Assembly: GCA_041691815.1 (NCBI GenBank)
Contig: JBEPTZ010000059.1
Coordinates: 1 to 26,555, forward strand
DNA length: 26,555 nt
Direction of reading: 5' to 3'
Source of the DNA: 70-18 sp041691815
Lineage (GTDB): Bacteria > Pseudomonadota > Alphaproteobacteria > Acetobacterales > Acetobacteraceae
Positions 16,951 to 23,812 of this stretch are shown piece after piece. The notes under the pieces were generated by a model. That model was given only the letters and a program-made list of their open reading frames with translations, was not told where the DNA came from and did not search any database. Within the stretch, counting starts at the first letter, position 1. Every line of letters begins with the position of its first letter. The translations under genes were made by a program, and so were the position numbers.

Positions 16951-18666
16951 TTATGTCCCCTCGTGGCGGCAGAACGCGAAGTCGCAGCCCTGGTCGGCCT
17001 GGGTGACCTGCTCGATATACAGCTTCAGGTAGCCGCGATGGCTGCCGGGGTGCGGCGGCGGCGGGGTCCAGGCGGCGCGGCGGGCGGCCAGTTCGGCGTC
17101 GTCCACCAGGAGGTCGATGCGGCGGCCCTCGGCGTCCAGCCGGATGCGGTCGCCAGAGCGCACCAGGCCGAGCGGGCCGCCGATTGCCGCTTCCGGGGCG
17201 ATATGCAGCACGATGGTGCCGAATGCGGTGCCGCTCATCCGCGCGTCGCTGATCCGCACCATGTCCTTGACGCCGGCGCGGGCCAGCTTGCGCGGGATCG
17301 GGATGTAGCCGGCTTCCGGCATGCCGGGCGCGCCCTTGGGGCCGGCGTTGCGCAGCACCAGGATGTCGTCGCGGGTCACGTCGAGATCGGGGTCGTCGAG
17401 GCGGGCGGCCATGTCCTCCAGGCCGTCGAACACCACCGCGCGGCCTTCGTATTGCATCAGCGCCGGGGTGGCCGCCGAGCGCTTCAGCAGCGCGCCGTCG
17501 GGGGCGAGGTTGCCGCCGAGCACGGCAAGGCCGCCGCCCTCGGCGATCGGATTGGCGCGGGTGCGGATGACGGTCTGGCCGGGCACGTCCTCGGCGAGAG
17601 CGATGTTGTCGGCCAGCGTGCCGCCGGTGACGGTGAGGGCGGTGGTGTCGATGAACTCGGCGATTTCCTTCAGCAGCTTCGGCATCGCGCCGGCCCAGTG
17701 GAAATGCTCCATGTAGTGATCGCCGCTCGGCTTGAGGTCGACCAGCACCGGCACCTGGTGGCCAAGGCGGTCGAACTCCGCCATGTCGAGTTCGATGCCG
17801 AGCCGGCCGGCGATGGCCACCGCATGGATCAACCCGTTGGTGGAGCCGCCGATCGCCTGCAGCACGGTGAGCGCGTTGCGGAACGCCGCCCTGGTCATGA
17901 TGTCGGACGGCTTGCGGCCGGATTTGGCCAGCGCCACGGCGGCGGCTCCCGAGGCCTCGGCGGCGCGGATGCGGTCGGCATGCACGGCCGGGATTGAGGC
18001 CGCACCCGGCAGGCACATGCCGAGCGCTTCGACCATGCAGGCCACCGTGCTGGCGGTGCCCATCACCATGCAGGTGCCCTTGGTGGGGGCCAGGCGGTCG
18101 GTGAGGATGTCGGTCTCGGCTTCGTCGATGCGGCCGGCGCGGTAGTCGGCCCAGAGGCGGCGGCAATCGGTGCAGGCACCGAGTATTTCGCCCTTGTGGT
18201 GGCCGACCAGCATCGGGCCGGTGGGCAGCACGATCGCCGGCAGGTCGACGCTGGCGACGCCCATCAACTGGGCGGGGAGGGTTTTGTCGCAGCCGCCGAT
18301 CAGCACCACGGCGTCCATCGGCTGGGCGCGGACCATCTCCTCGGTGTCGAGCGCCATCAGGTTGCGCAGGAACATGCTGGTGGGGTGGGAGAAGCTTTCG
18401 TGGATGGAGATGGTCGGGAACGCCATCGGCATGCCGCCGGCCAGCAGCACGCCGCGCTTCACCGCGACGATCAGGTCTGGCACGTTGCCGTGGCAGGGGT
18501 TGAAGTCGCTGAAGGTGTCGGTGATGCCGATGATCGGCCGATCCAGCGCGGCGTCGGTATAGCCCATGGCCTTGAGGAAGGCGCGACGCAGGAACAGGGA
18601 GAAACCGGCATCGCCATAGGTGGCGAGGCCCTTGCGCAGTCCGGTGGAGGCGGGGCCGGTGGCCAT
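16951..18666 (-). CDS. IlvD/Edd family dehydratase, sugar-acid (arabinonate) type
   Basis: A 571-residue dehydratase. Three cysteines fit the iron-sulphur ligands: C58 in NPCHG, C126 in GGCDKTLP and C199 in GTCMVMG. E90, D127 and K128 fit the metal site with its carbamylated lysine, and S478 in DARMSGTAFG is the expected catalytic serine. The spacing follows the arabinonate/xylonate dehydratase branch more than true dihydroxy-acid dehydratase, and the C-terminus (GYLKLYIEQVTQADQGCDF) also fits that branch. It probably removes water from an aldonic acid to give a 2-keto-3-deoxy acid. No other sugar-acid pathway gene is in the window, so the substrate is open. The ATG at 18666 has AAGGAT eight bases upstream and lies 11 bp after the YdhR-like gene. 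Confidence 0.9.
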   Translation of the reverse strand: MATGPASTGLRKGLATYGDAGFSLFLRRAFLKAMGYTDAALDRPIIGITDTFSDFNPCHGNVPDLIVAVKRGVLLAGGMPMAFPTISIHESFSHPTSMFLRNLMALDTEEMVRAQPMDAVVLIGGCDKTLPAQLMGVASVDLPAIVLPTGPMLVGHHKGEILGACTDCRRLWADYRAGRIDEAETDILTDRLAPTKGTCMVMGTASTVACMVEALGMCLPGAASIPAVHADRIRAAEASGAAAVALAKSGRKPSDIMTRAAFRNALTVLQAIGGSTNGLIHAVAIAGRLGIELDMAEFDRLGHQVPVLVDLKPSGDHYMEHFHWAGAMPKLLKEIAEFIDTTALTVTGGTLADNIALAEDVPGQTVIRTRANPIAEGGGLAVLGGNLAPDGALLKRSAATPALMQYEGRAVVFDGLEDMAARLDDPDLDVTRDDILVLRNAGPKGAPGMPEAGYIPIPRKLARAGVKDMVRISDARMSGTAFGTIVLHIAPEAAIGGPLGLVRSGDRIRLDAEGRRIDLLVDDAELAARRAAWTPPPPHPGSHRGYLKLYIEQVTQADQGCDFAFCRHEGT

Positions 18667-18677
18667 CGGCGGTATCC

Positions 18678-19016
18678 TTATTCGGCTGCTTCGACGAGAG
18701 TGAGACCCGGCACGGGGGCACGGGTGATGGCGCTCATCCGGTCGCGCACCGCGAAGATGCGGGCGTCGAGGTTTTCCACATCGGGGCTGGCGCGCAGCCG
18801 GGCGACGATCGGGCCGGCCAGGTAGGCCTCGGCCTTGGCGCGGGTCTCGAACAGGTAGATGCCGCCGACCCGGGGTTCGTCCGGCGCGTCGATCCAGATC
18901 TTCCATTGCAGGCCGTCGACGGCGAGGAACTGGCGGGCGCGGTCGTCGGTGTAGCGGGTCTCCCACTCGGCGCGGGTGGCGTTCTTGTAGCTGTAGTTGA
19001 TCTGCACGATGAACAT
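18678..19016 (-). CDS. YdhR family putative monooxygenase
   Basis: A 112-residue dimeric ferredoxin-like-fold protein of the YdhR group. It has the family opening MFIVQINYSYKNATRAEWE, FLAVDGLQWKIWI and GGIYLFETRAKAEAYLAGP. Family members are thought to be small antibiotic-biosynthesis-type monooxygenases or binding proteins of unsettled substrate. AGGAGG five bases before the ATG at 19016 supports the start. It leads a four-gene set (YdhR-like, dehydratase, YbjQ-like, small membrane protein), with gaps of 11, 2 and 8 bp. The role of a YdhR protein beside a sugar-acid dehydratase is not obvious. Confidence 0.88.
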   Translation of the reverse strand: MFIVQINYSYKNATRAEWETRYTDDRARQFLAVDGLQWKIWIDAPDEPRVGGIYLFETRAKAEAYLAGPIVARLRASPDVENLDARIFAVRDRMSAITRAPVPGLTLVEAAE

Positions 19017-19100
19017 GCGGGCCTCCTGTTGGCGGACGCGAGGACGATAGGCACAGGGGCGACGATAAGCGCGCGGCGGCGGGGGCGCCAGTGTTGGGCG

Positions 19101-19598
19101 TCAATAGGCGCGTTCACCCTGGTAGTTGCCGGGCGGGTCGTAGTTGCACACCCACACCTCCGAATTGCCGCAGGGGGCATAGCCGCAGCCGACGACGCGG
19201 GTACTGCGCCAGACGATCTGGGTGTAGTGGCCGCAGACCGCGCCCGGTGTGCAGGCGCCGCTGGCCGGGTGGTAGGCGCTGGCTTCGGCAACCCACAGGC
19301 CGACGACCTCGGCCGGGCTCAATTGCTGGCTCGCGGCCCAGGCGAGGTTTTCGCCGTAATCCTCGGTGCCGCTGTGCCGCATCGGGCAGCCGGCGGAACC
19401 CAGGCGATCGGCCCACCGCTGCGCCACCGCGGCGACCGCGGCGGACCAGCGCAGTGGTGGCACGCCGACCGCGCGGCGGGCGGCATTATGCGCCTCCAGC
19501 ATGCCGGCGAACCAGGCCGGTTGCTGGTCGGCGCGGGCGGGCAGGGCGGTCAGCAGCAGCGTGGCGGCGAGCAGCGCGGGCAAGCGGCTCAGTGGCAT
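19101..19598 (-). CDS. Secreted CAP-domain (SCP/PR-1) protein
   Basis: A 165-residue exported protein. Residues 1-23 are a signal peptide (SRLPALLAATLLLTALPARA). The CAP domain follows, with AHNAARRAVGVPPLRWS (36-52), H75, YGENLAW (81-87), GHYTQIVWRST (123-133) and VCNYDPPGNY (150-159). The expected His/Glu cavity is visible (H75, E83, H124), and six cysteines (71, 116, 122, 138, 143, 151) can form disulphides. Bacterial CAP proteins are periplasmic or secreted and mostly of unknown role. The ATG at 19598 begins the signal peptide; upstream in-frame starts would place unlikely residues before it. It is divergent from the SDR gene at 19688. Confidence 0.9.
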   Translation of the reverse strand: MPLSRLPALLAATLLLTALPARADQQPAWFAGMLEAHNAARRAVGVPPLRWSAAVAAVAQRWADRLGSAGCPMRHSGTEDYGENLAWAASQQLSPAEVVGLWVAEASAYHPASGACTPGAVCGHYTQIVWRSTRVVGCGYAPCGNSEVWVCNYDPPGNYQGERAY

Positions 19599-19687
19599 CG
19601 GCGGGATTCCGGGGCGCAGGACAGCGCGAGCTTGCATCATAGCGGGGTTCGGGGTGTATCGGGACGGCATCAACACGGAGAGAGCGC

Positions 19688-20449
19688 ATGTTACTGCACG
19701 GACAGGCCGCCATCGTCACCGGTGGCGCCTCCGGCCTCGGCGGCGCCACCGCGCAGGCGCTGGCGGCAGCCGGGGCCAAAGTGGCGGTGATCGACCTTAA
19801 CGCCGCGGCGGCGCAGGACATGGCGGCGCGGATCGGCGGCATTGCGCTCGCCTGCGATGTCGGCGACGTCGAGGCGGCAGAGCACGCGGTGGCAACCGCG
19901 CATGCCGCGCACGGCCCGGTGCGGATATTGGTGAACTGCGCCGGGGTCGGCACGCCGGGGCGCATCGTCGGGCGCGACGGGCCGCTGCCGCTCAGCGCCT
20001 TCGAGAAGGTGATCCGGGTCAACCTGATCGGCACCTTCAACATGTTGCGGCTGGCGGCGGCGCGGATGACGGTGGCGGACCCGCTGGAGGATGGCGAGCG
20101 CGGGGTGATCATCAATACCGCCTCGGTGGCGGCCTATGACGGCCAGATCGGCCAGGCCGCCTATGGCAGCTCGAAGGCCGGCGTGGTCGGGCTGACCCTG
20201 CCGGCGGCGCGCGAATTGGCGCGGTTCGGGGTGCGGGTGATGACCATCGCCCCCGGCCTGTTCCAGACGCCGATGATGGCGGCATTGCCGGAGGAGGTGC
20301 AGCAGAGCCTCGGCGCCTCGGTGCCGTACCCGTCGCGGCTGGGGGCGCCGGAGGAATACGCCGCCCTGGCGCTGCATATCATCGCCAACCGGATGCTGAA
20401 CGGCGAAACCATCCGGCTGGACGGCGCGCTGCGGATGGCGCCGAAATAG
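19688..20449 (+). CDS. SDR oxidoreductase, HSD10-like (3-hydroxyacyl-CoA dehydrogenase type II)
   Basis: A 253-residue classical SDR. The cofactor loop is TGGASGLG (11-18), D36 after the second strand predicts NAD preference, and NCAG (83-86), N112, S146, Y159 and K163 complete the active site. The segment from VNLIGTFNMLRLAA to ADPLEDGERGVIINTASVAAYDGQIGQ is typical of the type II 3-hydroxyacyl-CoA dehydrogenase (HSD10) group, so oxidation of 3-hydroxyacyl-CoA is the likely role. GGAG (19677-19680) lies seven bases before the ATG. The gene converges on a MarR gene with a 7-bp gap that holds a palindrome. Confidence 0.9.
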   Translation: MLLHGQAAIVTGGASGLGGATAQALAAAGAKVAVIDLNAAAAQDMAARIGGIALACDVGDVEAAEHAVATAHAAHGPVRILVNCAGVGTPGRIVGRDGPLPLSAFEKVIRVNLIGTFNMLRLAAARMTVADPLEDGERGVIINTASVAAYDGQIGQAAYGSSKAGVVGLTLPAARELARFGVRVMTIAPGLFQTPMMAALPEEVQQSLGASVPYPSRLGAPEEYAALALHIIANRMLNGETIRLDGALRMAPK

Positions 20450-20470
20450 CCGGTCGCTAGCGACTGCCGG
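20450..20470. terminator. Palindrome between convergent SDR and MarR genes
   Basis: GTCGCTAGCGAC (20453-20464) is a perfect 12-base palindrome flanked by CCGG on both sides (20450-20453 and 20467-20470). The TAG stop of the MarR gene lies inside it and the SDR stop is just before it. No T-tract follows. It may be a weak bidirectional transcript end; a chance palindrome is possible. Confidence 0.35.
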
Positions 20471-20912
20471 ATTCGAACGCCGGGTCGGCGAGGCGGCCCA
20501 GCAGGCCAAGCAGGGTGTGCCGGCCATCGGCGCCGAGCCGCTGGTTGAGCCGCGCCTGCTCGGTCGCCAGGATCGGGTCGACCTGCTCCAGCAGCACCGC
20601 GCCGGCAGCCGTGAGGAACAGCCCGCGGGCGCGGCGATCGCCCTCGATCTCCCGCCGTTCGGCCAGCCCGCGGCGCTCCAGCGCATCGAACAGCGGCACG
20701 AAATTGGTGCGGGCGATGCCCAGCGCCGCACTCACCTGGCTCTGCCGCAGCCCCGGCTGGCGGCGCAGCACATGCAGCACGGCATGTTGGATCGGCCGGA
20801 GATCATGCGCTGCCAACGGGGTGTGGAACGCCTCGGTCACCGCCGCCTGGGCGCGGCGCAGCGCCTGCAGCAATTGCTCCGGCAGCATCGGCTCGGCGGA
20901 TGTATGCGACAT
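20457..20912 (-). CDS. MarR family transcriptional regulator
   Basis: A 151-residue winged-helix dimer regulator. Helix-turn-helix and wing are seen at about residues 50-98: LRQSQVSAALGIARTNFVPLFDALERRGLAERREIEGDRRARGLFLTAAG, with the MarR wing signature DRRARGLFLT. Flanking N- and C-terminal helices form the dimer interface. The start ATG at 20912 is immediately preceded by an AT-rich block (20911-20934) in an otherwise GC-rich sequence, a likely promoter or self-binding site. Neighbours are an SDR and a VOC gene, plausible targets; ligand unknown. Confidence 0.92.
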   Translation of the reverse strand: MSHTSAEPMLPEQLLQALRRAQAAVTEAFHTPLAAHDLRPIQHAVLHVLRRQPGLRQSQVSAALGIARTNFVPLFDALERRGLAERREIEGDRRARGLFLTAAGAVLLEQVDPILATEQARLNQRLGADGRHTLLGLLGRLADPAFESGSR

Positions 20913-20934
20913 AACTGGTATATAGCATAACTAT
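20911..20934 (-). promoter_or_regulatory. AT-rich promoter/operator block of the MarR gene
   Basis: The block holds two direct ATAACT hexamers (20911-20916 and 20927-20932, 16 bp apart) around GGTATATAGC. It overlaps the MarR start codon, so the transcript would be leaderless or nearly so, and self-repression by MarR is a natural model. It is inferred from composition and position only. Confidence 0.4.
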
Positions 20935-20951
20935 CCGCCGGCGGCCATCAT

Positions 20952-21326
20952 TCAGGCGGCCTGGAAATGCGCCTCGATCCGGTAGCCGTCCGGGCCGATC
21001 GCGAAGGCGGCGTAATAGCCATCGCCGTAATCCGGCCGCGGGCCGGGCGCGCCGTTATCGGCCCCGCCATGCGCCAGGGCGGCCGCGTGGAAACCGTCCA
21101 CCGCCGCCGCACTCGGGGCGGTGAAGCTGATATGCAGGCCCGAGCGCGGATCGGCCGGCACCGGATGCTCGGTGGCGTTCAGCCAGAACTGCGGCTGGGC
21201 CGCGCCGAAACCGGCATAGTCCTCGCCTTCCGCGAGGCAGCGATAGCCCAGCGGCGCCAGCGCCGCACGATAGAACGCAATGGCGGCCGGCACATCGCGG
21301 ACGCCGATGGAGATGTGGTCGAGCAT
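20952..21326 (-). CDS. Small VOC family protein (glyoxalase/dioxygenase fold)
   Basis: A 124-residue single-domain VOC protein. It begins LDHISIGVRDVPAAIAFYRAALAPLGYR, with H4 as the first metal-ligand candidate. It continues with GLHISFTAPSAAAVDGFHAAAL and ends YAAFAIGPDGYRIEAHFQ, where E is the usual last ligand. It may isomerise or cleave a small electrophile, or bind an antibiotic; the substrate is unknown. AGGGA lies about seven bases before the ATG at 21326. The gene diverges from a CGNR regulator gene across a gap with paired palindromes, and a TTGACA -35 hexamer on the minus strand (21396-21401) lies within that control region. It runs toward the MarR gene on the same strand. Confidence 0.88.
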   Translation of the reverse strand: MLDHISIGVRDVPAAIAFYRAALAPLGYRCLAEGEDYAGFGAAQPQFWLNATEHPVPADPRSGLHISFTAPSAAAVDGFHAAALAHGGADNGAPGPRPDYGDGYYAAFAIGPDGYRIEAHFQAA

Positions 21327-21355
21327 GGCGGTTTTCCCTGTGTTGTGATGGCGTC

Positions 21356-21371
21356 AACCATCATGATGGTT
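21356..21371. promoter_or_regulatory. Palindromic operator O1 in the VOC/CGNR gap
   Basis: AACCATCATGATGGTT is a perfect 16-base palindrome. With a -35 at 21396-21401 the VOC start site would fall near 21365, so a bound protein would block VOC transcription. The same GTCAACCATCATG string recurs at O2, 44 bp away. Confidence 0.6.
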
Positions 21372-21399
21372 ATGTTGAACCAGCCATGCCGTGCTTGTC

Positions 21400-21415
21400 A
21401 ACCATCATGCCGGTT
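21400..21415. promoter_or_regulatory. Palindromic operator O2 in the VOC/CGNR gap
   Basis: AACCATCATGCCGGTT matches O1 except at two bases, keeping the AACC/GGTT ends. It abuts the TTGACA -35 hexamer of the VOC promoter. O1 and O2 centres are 44 bp apart, close to four helical turns, so one repressor could bind both on one DNA face. Confidence 0.55.
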
Positions 21416-21429
21416 CGTATGTCGTGAGC

Positions 21430-22005
21430 ATGGGTTCACTCGTTCCGCTGCCAGCGCCGCCCGACGATGCCTGCCTGGGCTTCGTCAACACCCGCTATTG
21501 GCGCGGCAGCGCGGCACCGACCGAAAGTCTCGCGACACCGCAGGCGGTGCTGGACTGGGCCGCCGCGGCGCCGGTGCTGCCGGGATTGACCGAGCGCGAC
21601 GCCACCGCCTGGCATGGCGGGCTGATCGCACTGCGCGAGGTGCTGTTCCGGCTGTTCGCCGCCGCCGCTGCCGCCACGCCGCCGGCACAGGGGGACGTGG
21701 CGGCGTTCAATGCCGCCCTGGCCGAGGCGCCGGCCCGGCGGCGCCTGTCCGGGAGCGGCGACGCCTATGGGGTCGAGCCGGCGACCGGCTCGCTGGCGGC
21801 GCTGCTGGCGCCGGTGCTGTGGTCGGCGGCCGACCTGCTGGCCGGGCGGCGCCGGGCCAGCCTGCGGCAATGCGCCAACCCGGAATGCGGCTGGCTGTTC
21901 CTGGACGACAGCAAAAGCGGCAACCGCCGCTGGTGCATGATGAGCGCCTGCGGCAATCGGGCGAAGGCGCGGCGGCATTATCTCAAGCGGAAGGCGGAAA
22001 AGTGA
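21430..22005 (+). CDS. CGNR zinc-finger regulator with ABATE domain
   Basis: A 191-residue protein. The N-terminal ABATE (ligand-binding) domain starts with LGFVNTRYW and includes the LIALREVLFRLFAAAA helix. The C-terminal zinc ribbon has RQCANPECGWLFLDDSKSGNRRWCMMSACGNRAKARRHY, with the name-giving CGNR and the two cysteine pairs. These proteins are treated as transcription regulators of stress or aromatic-amine genes; the ligand is not known here. The ATG at 21430 is chosen; GTG at 21424 or a GTG at 21391 are alternatives, but the latter would put O2 inside the coding region. A ribosome site is weak. The divergent VOC gene and its operators are likely targets. The gene is followed by copy B of the three-hairpin repeat. 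Confidence 0.85.
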   Translation: MGSLVPLPAPPDDACLGFVNTRYWRGSAAPTESLATPQAVLDWAAAAPVLPGLTERDATAWHGGLIALREVLFRLFAAAAAATPPAQGDVAAFNAALAEAPARRRLSGSGDAYGVEPATGSLAALLAPVLWSAADLLAGRRRASLRQCANPECGWLFLDDSKSGNRRWCMMSACGNRAKARRHYLKRKAEK

Positions 22006-22006
22006 G

Positions 22007-22137
22007 GCAAGCAGTCCTTTTTTGAAAAAAGGACCAAAAAACTCTTTTTATCCGCCTTGCAACAGTGGAGGGGCGGAGATTCCGTACACTCCAATGGATG
22101 AAAAGTTTTTTTGCTTCTTTTTGTTCACAAAAAGAAG
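22007..22137 (+). repeat. Three-hairpin intergenic repeat, copy B
   Basis: The copy begins GCAAGCAG one base after the CGNR stop codon. Stem 1 is GTCCTTTTTT (22014-22023) with AAAAAAGGAC (22025-22034). Stem 2 is imperfect, CAAAAAACTCTTTTTATCC (22035-22053) against 22096-22113, and encloses the same conserved core as copy A. Stem 3 is CTTCTTTTTGT (22114-22124) with ACAAAAAGAAG (22127-22137). Stems 1 and 3 differ in sequence from copy A but keep pairing. It lies between convergent genes and ends 7 bp before the next stop codon, consistent with a transcript end. Confidence 0.85.
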
Positions 22138-22144
22138 ACCTTCC

Positions 22145-22900
22145 TCAGCTGAACAAAAGTTGCCCGCCATCGACCACGATGGTCTGCCCGGTCACCCAGC
22201 GGGCCATCGGCGAGGCCAGGAACAGCACCACGTCGGCGACCTCCTCCGGTGTGCCGAGGCGGTCGAACGGGATCGATTTCAGCACGCCGGCGTAGATCGG
22301 CGAGCCTTCGTGGCGGCGCTTCTCCCAACTGCCGCCGGGGAACTCGATGGAGCCGGGGGCGACGCAGTTCACCCGGATGCCGCGTCGCGCCAGCATCGCC
22401 GCCTGGCTGCTGGTGTAATGGATCACCGCCGCCTTGGCCGCGCCGTAGGGTGCGCTGCGCACCGAGGAGCGCAGTGCCGAGATCGACGACACCGAGACGA
22501 TGCAGGAACCCTGGCCGCGTTCCAGATGCGGCAGGGCGGCGTGGCTGGCGCGGACCACCGCCATGATATCCACCGCGACGCTGGCGCCCCAGCCGGCCTC
22601 GTCGTCGCTGGAGCCGAAGCCGGAGGCGTTGTTAACCAGGATGTCGATGCCGCCGAGTGCCGTGGCGGCCTCGCCGATATAGGCGGCGATGCTGTCGGCC
22701 TGGGCGAGGTCGCAGGGTGCCGCGTGGGCGATGTGGCCGTGGGCGGCGAGTTCGGTGCGGGTGGCCTCCAGCGGGCCGGCGGAGCGGGCGCAGATCGACA
22801 CATCGGCGCCGGCGGCGGCGAAGCCCAGCGCGATCGAGCGCCCGATGCCGCGGCTACCGCCGCACACCACGACCCGCTTCGCCGTGAAATCGATTGCCAT
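22145..22900 (-). CDS. SDR family oxidoreductase
   Basis: A 251-residue SDR. The cofactor loop reads CGGSRGIG (13-20), with C in place of the usual T, and ARS at 38-40 suggests NADP. The second motif is NNAS (90-93) instead of NNAG. S138/S139, Y152 and K156 in YGAAK are the catalytic residues, and D111 sits where an Asn is usual (SVAVDIMAVV). Function unknown; it has the look of the 3-oxoacyl-ACP reductase group. The ATG at 22900 has GAGGGG eight bases upstream. The stop at 22145 faces repeat copy B, so the repeat may end both convergent transcripts. Confidence 0.88.
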   Translation of the reverse strand: MAIDFTAKRVVVCGGSRGIGRSIALGFAAAGADVSICARSAGPLEATRTELAAHGHIAHAAPCDLAQADSIAAYIGEAATALGGIDILVNNASGFGSSDDEAGWGASVAVDIMAVVRASHAALPHLERGQGSCIVSVSSISALRSSVRSAPYGAAKAAVIHYTSSQAAMLARRGIRVNCVAPGSIEFPGGSWEKRRHEGSPIYAGVLKSIPFDRLGTPEEVADVVLFLASPMARWVTGQTIVVDGGQLLFS

Positions 22901-22956
22901 CTGAGCGCCCCTCGCTGTTGCGGGGAATGCTAGCCTGTCACCTCGTGGCTGCGAAG

Positions 22957-23730
22957 CTACTCGCTGATCGCGAACAGCGCCGCCTGCAGCGGTTCGTGCG
23001 AGACGATGATGACGCCGCGGAACGGGTCGTTGTATTCCTCCAGCAGGAACATCGCGCCGCCCAGGGCGATGGCGCTGAGGAACAGCGTGGTGATCACCAG
23101 CGCATTGGCGCCGCCGCCGCCGAGCGGGGCGGAGAGCCCGAAGCTGGCGAAGGTCAGCATCAGCCAGAACAGCACCACGGCGACCAGATACGGCGAGGTG
23201 GAGTTGCTCTCGCTGGCCTCCAGCGCCCAGTTGGCCCGGCTGGCATCGCGCAGGATGCGCTGTGCGTCGCCAACGACTTCCAGCCGCACCGGGGTGTCCT
23301 GCGGGATGGCGGCGATGGCATCCTCCAGTCGGCCGAGCGGCGGCGCGCTGGTGACATCGCGCTGCGGCATCACCATGTTGCCATCCGGCCAGACCTGCTG
23401 CATCGCATGTACGGCGTAGCGGAACAGCAGGTCGCGGGCCGAATCGGCCTGCGGGCCAGCGCGGCGCAGCGTGTGGTCGAGCTGGATCAACTGGGCGGAG
23501 AATTCCCTCACGTCGCGGCCGGCGCGATCGAAGGCGGCCTTCTGCGACAGCGTCAGCATCACCAGCAGCACCCCGGCCATCGCCGCGATGATGGCGATGC
23601 TGCGATGCATGACGGTGCGGGCGCCGAGCGGCAGGGTATGGCCCGGCAGGCGGGCATGCATGATCACCCCGGCCAGCGCCGAACTGAAAAGACACGTAAA
23701 AACGGTCGCTCCCGCAATGGGACCGTCCAT
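22957..23730 (-). CDS. DUF4239 (bestrophin-like) membrane protein
   Basis: A 257-residue inner-membrane protein. Hydrophobic helices lie at about residues 4-23 and 43-62 (RSIAIIAAMAGVLLVMLTL), and a pair at about 178-200 (SPYLVAVVLFWLMLTFASFG) and 207-230. The last part, FLLEEYNDPFRGVIIVSHEPL, is the signature end of the DUF4239 family. A hydrophilic region of about 110 residues lies between the helix pairs. Members are called bestrophin-like, but their transport role is not proven. The ATG at 23730 follows GGAGAG about eight bases upstream; a TTG at 23751 is also open. An imperfect palindrome TCAGATACATTCTGA (23752-23766) lies in the upstream leader. Confidence 0.85.
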   Translation of the reverse strand: MDGPIAGATVFTCLFSSALAGVIMHARLPGHTLPLGARTVMHRSIAIIAAMAGVLLVMLTLSQKAAFDRAGRDVREFSAQLIQLDHTLRRAGPQADSARDLLFRYAVHAMQQVWPDGNMVMPQRDVTSAPPLGRLEDAIAAIPQDTPVRLEVVGDAQRILRDASRANWALEASESNSTSPYLVAVVLFWLMLTFASFGLSAPLGGGGANALVITTLFLSAIALGGAMFLLEEYNDPFRGVIIVSHEPLQAALFAISE

Positions 23731-23751
23731 GACGACGACTCTCCGAAACAA

Positions 23752-23766
23752 TCAGATACATTCTGA
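23752..23766. promoter_or_regulatory. Short inverted repeat upstream of the DUF4239 gene
   Basis: TCAGA-TACAT-TCTGA is a five-base inverted repeat with a five-base spacer, just outside the DUF4239 start and in a locally AT-rich stretch. It could be an operator or chance. Confidence 0.25.
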
Positions 23767-23812
23767 CGGATCGCCGCCGGAAGTCCAGTGATGATTGTGC
23801 GAAGCCAGGCGG

